NCBI RefSeq assembly: GCF_029813835.1
Contig: NZ_JARVKV010000031.1
Span: 1-64,000 of the forward strand
DNA length: 64,000 nt
Origin: Streptomyces sp. DH37
Lineage (GTDB): Bacteria > Actinomycetota > Actinomycetes > Streptomycetales > Streptomycetaceae
Direction of reading: 5' to 3'
A program made the translations under genes and the position numbers. The notes under the pieces are model-generated. The model made no database searches, was not told the DNA's origin, and saw only the letters and a program-made list of their open reading frames with translations. How positions within the stretch are numbered: position 1 is the first letter of the stretch; the number at the start of each line of letters is the position of its first letter. Positions 58,786 to 64,000 of this stretch are shown in pieces.

Positions 58786-61704
58786 TCAGGAGCCGTGGTA
58801 GCCGAGCGCGGCCCAGTCGGCGGGGTGCAGGTAGGGCCGGGCGTTCGGGTCGCGCAGCCGCAGGGCCCGTACCAGGTCCGCCAGGTCCTCGTCCCCGGCG
58901 CCGAGGGCCGCGGCGGGCGCCAGGTCGCGCGCCTTCTCCGAGTTGGTCGTGTCCCGGAGCCACCGCTGGGCCGTGCACAGCGCCGCGGGAGGGCTCAGGC
59001 CCTCGGCCCGCCAGAGCTGGTAGAAACGCGCCGCCAGCAGGCTCGCCGCCTCGCCGCGGACCGCCCACTGGCTCGCCACCACCCCGGCGACGCCCGCCTG
59101 GATCAGACCGCTCGGAAGGGAGACGACCTCGTCGGGCAGGACGGTGCCGGGCACGGCCGTGTCGCAGGCGGACAGCACGGCCAGCCGCGCACCGGCGCCG
59201 GACCGCGCCAGCCGCAGCCGCATGATCTCCCGCAGGGTGAGCTCCGCGTCGCCGGCCAGGATCAGCGCGCTGCGCAGAGGGCTGTCCGTACGGGCGAGGC
59301 CGTGGCAGACGAAGTGGTGGACCTGTGCCCGCGGCAGCGCCGCCAGGACCGCCGCGCGGCCGGCCTCCCCGCCCCGAAGGACGTCGCAGACCGGGAACCA
59401 GCGCCGGACCCAGGCCGCCTCGGTCCGCGCGTACCCGACCGGTTTGCGCGAGGTCGGCCCGGGGTCGGCGACGACCACGGCCCTGTCGGCCGGCACCCGT
59501 GCCGCGATGTTCCGGGTGGTCGCCAGCGCCCGCGCGTTGGGGACGTATCTCACGGTGCGCTCGTCCAGGAGGTAGTGCCGGGAGCCGGAGGCGCCCGGCA
59601 CCGGTCTCCAGGCCGCGTGCAGCGGGAGCATCACGAGGGACCCGGAGGGCACGAAGACGATCTCGCCGGAGTTCCCGGTGATCGACAGCACGGGGGAGAC
59701 GATCGCGTCCCACGCCCAGCGGGTGACCGCGTCGAGCGTTCCCCTCCACGTCCCGGACGCGTCGCGGCGGACACCGAGCAGTGCGCCGATCCGGCGCCTG
59801 ACCGCCGCCGCGGTCACCGTCGGCAGTTCGACGGCGGACACGTCCCCGTTCCCGTCCACCGCCAGTGCGACCCCGGACGGGCTCGCCGCGGCGAGGTACA
59901 CGACGACGGCGCCGGGAGGTACGGAGCGGTGTACGCCGGCGAAGTCCGTCCGCTCCAGGAAGTGTTCGTAGCCGCCCGTGGAACGGATCCTCCCGGCCAC
60001 CTCGTCGACCGCCTCCCGGTGGCGGCGCAGGGCCTCCGGGCCGGTGCCGCGGTGCATCGCCTCCTCCAGCTCCGAGACCGCCGCCCGGTACCGCCCGGCC
60101 AGGTCGGAGTGGTCCGTGCCGGAGAGCCGGCCGAGGTCGACGCGTTCCGCCTCCAGCGCCTCGGACAGCAACAGGCCGAGCCCGGCCTCCAGCGCGACGA
60201 CGGCCTCCCGCCACCGCCCGGCGCGGAACAGCGCGTGGGCCGCCTCCGCGGGAAGCCCCTGCGACTCGGCCAGCCATGCCTCCTTCTCCTCCCGGAGGAG
60301 CTGGATCCGGAACAGGCGTCCGGCCGCCTCCAGCGCGTCCGTGTACGCCGTGGCCGCTTCCTCCCAGGAGCGGCGTTCCGCGGCCCAGCCGCCCCACTGC
60401 CGGGCCGCGGCGAGCGCCCACTCCGGCGAGGCGTCCAGGCCGTGGCGCACGGCGTCGCGGTAGGCGGCGACCGCCTCGCCGGCCGGGGGGCCGTCGTCCG
60501 CGGACTCGCCCAGAGCCCGCAGGACCGACGCGAGGTTGTACTCGCGGGAGGCGCGTTCGGGGGCGTTCTCCCCGGTGAGCTCCAGCGCCGTGCGGTAGTG
60601 CCCGACCGCCGCTTCGCCGAGCCGGCGGTCGCCGGTCGTGCGCCAGGCCGACGCCAGCGCGTTGCCGATGTTGTTGTGGGCGGGGGCCGTCCGCTGGCCG
60701 TCCGCCCCGCGAGCGGCCAGCGACCGCAGCTGCGCTTCGAAGGCGCCGAGCAGGTCGTCCGGTTCACGGCGGGCCTCGTACCGCGTCAGCAGGGCGTTGC
60801 CCAGGTTGGTCAGGCCGATCGGGTCGGGCCGGGAGGCTCCGTCCACGGCCTCCCTCAGCACCCGCACCGCCTCGTCGATGTCGGCGGGGTTCCGGGTGCG
60901 CAGGTACCGGCGGCGCAGCAGGCCGCCGAGCGTCCCCTGCAACGCCCTGCCCTGCGGCGCCATGACGTGGAGGCGGGCACCCTGGTCCGTGCGCAGCAGC
61001 TCGATGGCGCGGTCGAGGTCCCCGAGCCCTCCGCGGGCGTCGTACCTGACGGACAGCAGGTCGGCCAGCACGAACCTGAACCTGGGGCCGAGGAGTCCCT
61101 GTCCCGCCGCGGCCACGGCCCACTCCGCGTGGCCGACGGCCTCGTCCAGCACGGAGATCCTTCCCTCCTTCCGGAAGAGGTTGCCCAGGAACAGCGCCAG
61201 GCCGCTTCTGCACTGCGCCGCCAGCCGCGGATCGCCCGCGGCGTGCACCACGCTGCGCCGGGCGTGTCCGAGGGCTTCGGCGGCCAGTGCGGCCTCGCGG
61301 CCGGGCTCGCGCAGGTTGCCCAGCGTGTTGGCGAGGGCGTACTCGAGCCAGGCCCGGTCCGGACCGTCCGGGGAGGCGAGCCGCAGCGCCGCGGTGAGGA
61401 GGTCGCGTGCCCGGAACATCTCCCCGTGGTCGTAATCGGCGACTCCGCACCAGTTGTGCGCGACCCCCGAACGGGTCATGAGGGAGACCCGGAAGTCCCG
61501 GGGGGCGGTGGCGAAGTGCCCGTCGGCGGTTATCCGGTCGAACGTGCCGGAGAGGAGCCGCCGAGCCGACTCGTCGCCGTCGAGCACGTAGGCGGCGAGC
61601 GCCCGGCTCGCGGCCGCGAGCCGGGCGCGGAAACGGATCGGCGGCCGGGGAACGGGCAGCCACCCGAGCTGTTCCTCCACCTCCCGCCCCCGCCTCGTGC
61701 TCAT
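58786..61704 (-). CDS. TPR-CHAT protease
   Basis: A 972-residue protein. About 600 residues of tetratricopeptide-like helical repeats (for example GLTNLGNALLTRYEARREP and APAHNNIGNALASAWR) precede a C-terminal CHAT domain, a caspase-related fold. The catalytic dyad is His801 in HHFVCHGLA and Cys847 in LSACDTAV; GVVASQWAV and the final ADWAALGYHG are further CHAT marks. CHAT proteases cleave partner proteins in bacterial abortive-infection and cell-death systems. The ATG at 61704 overlaps the preceding stop (ATGA), so it is translated with the membrane protein gene upstream. Targets unknown. Confidence 0.93.
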   Translation of the reverse strand: MSTRRGREVEEQLGWLPVPRPPIRFRARLAAASRALAAYVLDGDESARRLLSGTFDRITADGHFATAPRDFRVSLMTRSGVAHNWCGVADYDHGEMFRARDLLTAALRLASPDGPDRAWLEYALANTLGNLREPGREAALAAEALGHARRSVVHAAGDPRLAAQCRSGLALFLGNLFRKEGRISVLDEAVGHAEWAVAAAGQGLLGPRFRFVLADLLSVRYDARGGLGDLDRAIELLRTDQGARLHVMAPQGRALQGTLGGLLRRRYLRTRNPADIDEAVRVLREAVDGASRPDPIGLTNLGNALLTRYEARREPDDLLGAFEAQLRSLAARGADGQRTAPAHNNIGNALASAWRTTGDRRLGEAAVGHYRTALELTGENAPERASREYNLASVLRALGESADDGPPAGEAVAAYRDAVRHGLDASPEWALAAARQWGGWAAERRSWEEAATAYTDALEAAGRLFRIQLLREEKEAWLAESQGLPAEAAHALFRAGRWREAVVALEAGLGLLLSEALEAERVDLGRLSGTDHSDLAGRYRAAVSELEEAMHRGTGPEALRRHREAVDEVAGRIRSTGGYEHFLERTDFAGVHRSVPPGAVVVYLAAASPSGVALAVDGNGDVSAVELPTVTAAAVRRRIGALLGVRRDASGTWRGTLDAVTRWAWDAIVSPVLSITGNSGEIVFVPSGSLVMLPLHAAWRPVPGASGSRHYLLDERTVRYVPNARALATTRNIAARVPADRAVVVADPGPTSRKPVGYARTEAAWVRRWFPVCDVLRGGEAGRAAVLAALPRAQVHHFVCHGLARTDSPLRSALILAGDAELTLREIMRLRLARSGAGARLAVLSACDTAVPGTVLPDEVVSLPSGLIQAGVAGVVASQWAVRGEAASLLAARFYQLWRAEGLSPPAALCTAQRWLRDTTNSEKARDLAPAAALGAGDEDLADLVRALRLRDPNARPYLHPADWAALGYHGS

Positions 61705-62627
61705 GCCGGCTCCTCGGGGGCGCGGGGCCTCCGCCCGCGTTCCAGGTGTGCCGTCAACTCCCTGCCCTCCTCGTACTCCCGCCGGGGGTCGGAGGGAAGC
61801 TCCCGCCCCAGTGCCTCGTAGAGCCCGCCGCGGTAGAGGTCGAAGCACGCCTGGACCAGTTGGCCGTACTGCGCCGACGCGGAGAGGGCCAGCCGGTAGC
61901 CGACGGCCGTCCCGACGAGCGCGGCGGCCAGGGCCCACCAGGTGAAGACCGTCCAGAGGCCGAAGAGCAGACTCCACAGCCACAGCCGTACGTTCGCGTC
62001 CAGCCGCGCACGGGCTGCTGCGACCTCGGCGCGGGCCTCCTCGGGGATGACCAGCCACATCCGCGGCCAGCACACGACGGCGTCGAGCCCGTAGCGGTGC
62101 CGGGGCCGGGACTCGGCCGCCTTCAGCACGTCGCCGAGACCGGTCGGCATCCGGTCCACCGGTGCGGGCGGCACCGTGGCACGCCACGCGTTCAGCGCCG
62201 CGTACTCGGCCCGCTCGGCGGTCGACAGCTCCGCCCGGCGCCGGGCCAGGGCGCGCCACCGGCCGGTCCTGCGCTCGATGCCGCGCCCCCGCACTCCGAC
62301 GAGCACGGCCCGCACCGGTGACGCCCACGCGGGCCAGTAGCCCTCCAGCAGCCGCAGCACACCGGGGGTCAGCGCCTCCGCCAGCCGCCTCGACCCGGCC
62401 ACGACCAGCAGGACGAGTACGGCGATCACCGCCTGGGCCGCGGCCGACAGGCCGCCGAACTCCCGGTCCCAGGCGCTTCCCAACGCCTGCCAGCCGGAAC
62501 CGGGTCCGTTGAGACCGCCGTGGCCCCACACCCAGGCCAGCACCCCGCCGGTCCAGAACATCACGGCGGAGGAGTCCCACCGCTCGGCCAGCCTGCCGCC
62601 CAGTCCCGTCCACAATGCGGTGAGCAC
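61701..62627 (-). CDS. Membrane partner protein of the CHAT operon
   Basis: A 308-residue protein with four predicted helices: about 20-38, 62-81, and a pair near 216-255 (LWLWSLLFGLWTVFTWW, ALAAALVGTAVGYRLALS). Between them is a cytoplasmic stretch rich in Arg and Glu. No family was recognised. It is sandwiched between a zinc-ribbon gene (6 bp upstream) and the CHAT gene (4-bp overlap), so it probably anchors or activates the protease at the membrane. The start is a GTG at 62627. Confidence 0.8.
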   Translation of the reverse strand: MLTALWTGLGGRLAERWDSSAVMFWTGGVLAWVWGHGGLNGPGSGWQALGSAWDREFGGLSAAAQAVIAVLVLLVVAGSRRLAEALTPGVLRLLEGYWPAWASPVRAVLVGVRGRGIERRTGRWRALARRRAELSTAERAEYAALNAWRATVPPAPVDRMPTGLGDVLKAAESRPRHRYGLDAVVCWPRMWLVIPEEARAEVAAARARLDANVRLWLWSLLFGLWTVFTWWALAAALVGTAVGYRLALSASAQYGQLVQACFDLYRGGLYEALGRELPSDPRREYEEGRELTAHLERGRRPRAPEEPA

Positions 62628-62633
62628 GGTGCG

Positions 62634-63029
62634 TCAGGCCACCGGCGTGAGAGGGCCGTGCCCGTCGGGGCACCCCTCCGGGACGGGCTCGCCGACCTCG
62701 AAGAGGGGGTACTCGTACTCGCACGCGGAGCACCTGTAGACGATCTCCGCGCTCGGTTCACCGAAGCCCGGCAGACCCGAGTAGCCGGGACCGTCCGCTG
62801 CCGATCGGTCGGTGTCCTCCTCCTGCGGCAGGCGACGGCTCAGCTCGCGGCGGACCGCGGCGCTCGACGCCAGCAGGGCGAGGATCTCGTCGCCCACCCG
62901 TTCCCCGGAGGAAGCCCTCCGCAGCAGGGCGTCCAGTGCCGCCGCGTCGAACCCGGGCTCGTTCGCCCACGGTGCCGAGGATTCCGCGCGGATGTCGCGG
63001 GCCGCCGCCACGATGTCCTCGTCGCGCAT
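62634..63029 (-). CDS. Zinc-ribbon protein, first gene of the CHAT operon
   Basis: A 131-residue protein. The N-terminal half is helical (EDIVAAARDIRAE, ALDALLRRASSGERVGDEIL). The C-terminal 35 residues form a probable zinc ribbon: YRCSACEYEYPLFEVGEPVP, then CPDGHGPL, with a CxxC pair and a later Cys/His pair. Such modules often bind proteins or nucleic acid; a sensor or adaptor role for the CHAT effector is inferred from position only. The ATG at 63029 has an excellent GGAGGGAGG site. Confidence 0.8.
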   Translation of the reverse strand: MRDEDIVAAARDIRAESSAPWANEPGFDAAALDALLRRASSGERVGDEILALLASSAAVRRELSRRLPQEEDTDRSAADGPGYSGLPGFGEPSAEIVYRCSACEYEYPLFEVGEPVPEGCPDGHGPLTPVA

Positions 63030-63616
63030 TGCCGTCCCCCCTCCCTCCGGGGCGCCGGCCGCCCCCGGACCGGACCCCACGAGCCCCGGCCGCTGCCGAC
63101 CCCGCCGGGAGGAAACGGACCGCCGGCGGCGGAAGACCGCTCCGGCGCACGGATCCGCGGGCTCGGGGTCTCCGCGCCCGGCGAAGGGACGGGCGCGGGC
63201 CCGTCTCGTGCCTCCCCGCCGACGGGGTTCCGGTCGTGCCGGACCCGGCCCGCGCGAAGGGGGCGGCCGAGAACACCGCGTCCCCGGACGCCGGGCGGAG
63301 AAATTGTTCCACACCCGGGGCGCGCCGTCGGGTGTTCCGGGGAAACGCCCTCCGGGCTCCGCTCCGGGAAGGGAGCGGCGAGGCGGTGCACGGCCGTCAG
63401 CCGGGCCGTTCCGCGGTGTCCTGCCGGGCGCGGACCGTCAGGACGCCGGTGCCGCCGGGCGGTTCGGGGTGGTGCTCGGCAAGGATCCGTGTTCTCGCGA
63501 CGGTCACCGGGTCTTCCCGTTGCGCTATTGGCAGGGTCATGCCCATATGACAGGCTCCGCATATCGAACAGTCGTTGGCAGTCCCTGCTCCGGGTCTTTC
63601 GAAAGGACATCCCCAC
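63030..63616. other. Divergent promoter region before endonuclease I
   Basis: These 587 bp hold no convincing gene. On the minus strand GGAAC (63310-63306) and GTC (63289-63287), 16 bp apart, resemble an ECF-type promoter for the CHAT operon, though the leader would be long. Nearer the nuclease, GTCAT-N6-ATGAC (63536-63551) is a perfect inverted repeat in an AT-richer stretch. Confidence 0.4.
63536..63551. promoter_or_regulatory. Inverted repeat before endonuclease I
   Basis: GTCAT-GCCCAT-ATGAC is a perfect 5-bp inverted repeat, 65 bp before the ATG at 63617, in the likely promoter. Confidence 0.35.
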
Positions 63617-64000
63617 ATGTCCCGTTCCCGTGGTTCCGTCGTCGGAGGCATAGCCCTGGCCGCGGCCGCTCTGCTGGCCGTGGCCGCCCCCGCCCCGGTG
63701 ACGGCCGCTCCCGCTCCCGCCGCCGACCGGGTCTCCGTCCTGGACGACACGTACTACGCGTCCGCGCAGGGCAGGACCGGCGCCGCCCTGAAGGCGGCCC
63801 TGCACGACATCATCAGCGACCAGACCAGGCTCTCCTACAGCCAGGTCTGGGACGCGCTCGGCGACACCGACGAGGACCCCGCCGACCCGGACAACGTCAT
63901 CCTGCTGTACACCGGCCGCTCCCAGGCGAAGTCCGAGCACGGCGGCGACCTGGGGGACTGGAACCGCGAGCACGTGTGGGCCAAGTCCCACGGCGACTTC
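63617..64000 (+). CDS. Secreted endonuclease I (partial, runs off the window)
   Basis: The first 128 residues of a secreted nuclease, cut by the window end. A signal peptide spans about 1-31 (Arg-rich, then GGIALAAAALLAVAA, ending TAA). The mature part shows LHDIISDQTRLSYSQVWDAL, DNVILLYTGRSQ and WNREHVWAKSHGDF, the last being the histidine-containing catalytic motif of the endonuclease I (EndA/Vvn) family, which degrades extracellular or periplasmic DNA using a metal. The ATG at 63617 follows AAAGGA. The reading frame is open to the last base shown. Confidence 0.9.
   Translation, partial: MSRSRGSVVGGIALAAAALLAVAAPAPVTAAPAPAADRVSVLDDTYYASAQGRTGAALKAALHDIISDQTRLSYSQVWDALGDTDEDPADPDNVILLYTGRSQAKSEHGGDLGDWNREHVWAKSHGDF

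Noticed and set aside
63490..63540. Possible PHO box before the secreted nuclease
   Set aside because: Only loose matches to GTTCA-type 11-bp direct repeats; not better than chance in this GC-rich sequence.
1..64000. tRNA, rRNA, CRISPR arrays, transposases or prophage
   Set aside because: No TPsiC-like GGTTCGAATC sequence, direct-repeat array with regular spacers, terminal inverted repeats with transposase, or phage structural genes were seen by reading.

Overview
The window is about 70% GC or more, codes densely on both strands, and keeps G or C at nearly every third codon position. It carries GTG and TTG starts, an F420-type oxidoreductase, a CebR-type cellulose operator, a GH10-CBM2 xylanase, MocR, TetR and CsoR-family regulators, and several conflict-type proteins (EACC1, caspase, CHAT, nSTAND-WD40). 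Together these point to a chromosome of Streptomyces or a close relative. No rRNA, tRNA, CRISPR array or insertion sequence was recognised.

Layout. 0-5 kb: a HAD-like protein, a secreted Cip1-like polysaccharide-binding protein behind a perfect CebR box, a Tat-type lactonase-fold protein, and a metallo-beta-lactamase/rhodanese fusion facing a CsoR/CstR-type repressor. 5-12 kb: zinc alcohol dehydrogenase, HTH-FMN regulator, degenerate integrase-like protein, a P450/TetR divergon with two operators, thioredoxin and methyltransferase. 12-16 kb: VOC protein, xylanase, TerB, F420 oxidoreductase. 16-27.5 kb: MFS transporter, two SDRs, APH-type kinase, SGNH hydrolase, FluG-like amidohydrolase, S33 peptidase and a secreted calcineurin-type phosphoesterase.

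27.6-32.6 kb is the most remarkable part. A Tad2-like (DUF2829) gene diverges from a tightly coupled three-gene operon. The operon encodes EACC1, a membrane-spanning caspase joined to an extracytoplasmic solute-binding-like region and a von Willebrand A domain, and a second solute-binding lipoprotein. No transport permease is present. I read it as an outside-in protease signalling or conflict system.

32.7-49 kb: tandem MuiA/DUF4139 proteins, quinone reductase, a LacI-operator-controlled Gfo/Idh/MocA-PmoA-cupin operon, a stretch with degraded coding sequence, peptidoglycan-binding, YchJ, PPK2 and CapA proteins, a LysE exporter divergent from a MocR regulator, and a secreted esterase. 49-64 kb: a membrane-anchored PstS-like protein, a 2-hydroxyacid dehydrogenase, a small membrane protein behind a four-unit 9-bp repeat, an SDR with an AraC regulator, a 1,217-residue nSTAND-WD40 protein, a convergent operon of zinc-ribbon, membrane and TPR-CHAT protease proteins, and the start of a secreted endonuclease I cut by the window end.

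Links between genes. Three copies of a TRCCC-N4-GGGTA site precede the rhodanese fusion, its repressor and the thioredoxin gene, suggesting a reactive-sulfur regulon. Three loci (28.1-32.6, 49.4-51.0 and 55.1-63.0 kb) share a theme of membrane-tethered sensing and caspase/CHAT effectors. All functions are inferred from sequence reading alone; no database search was possible.
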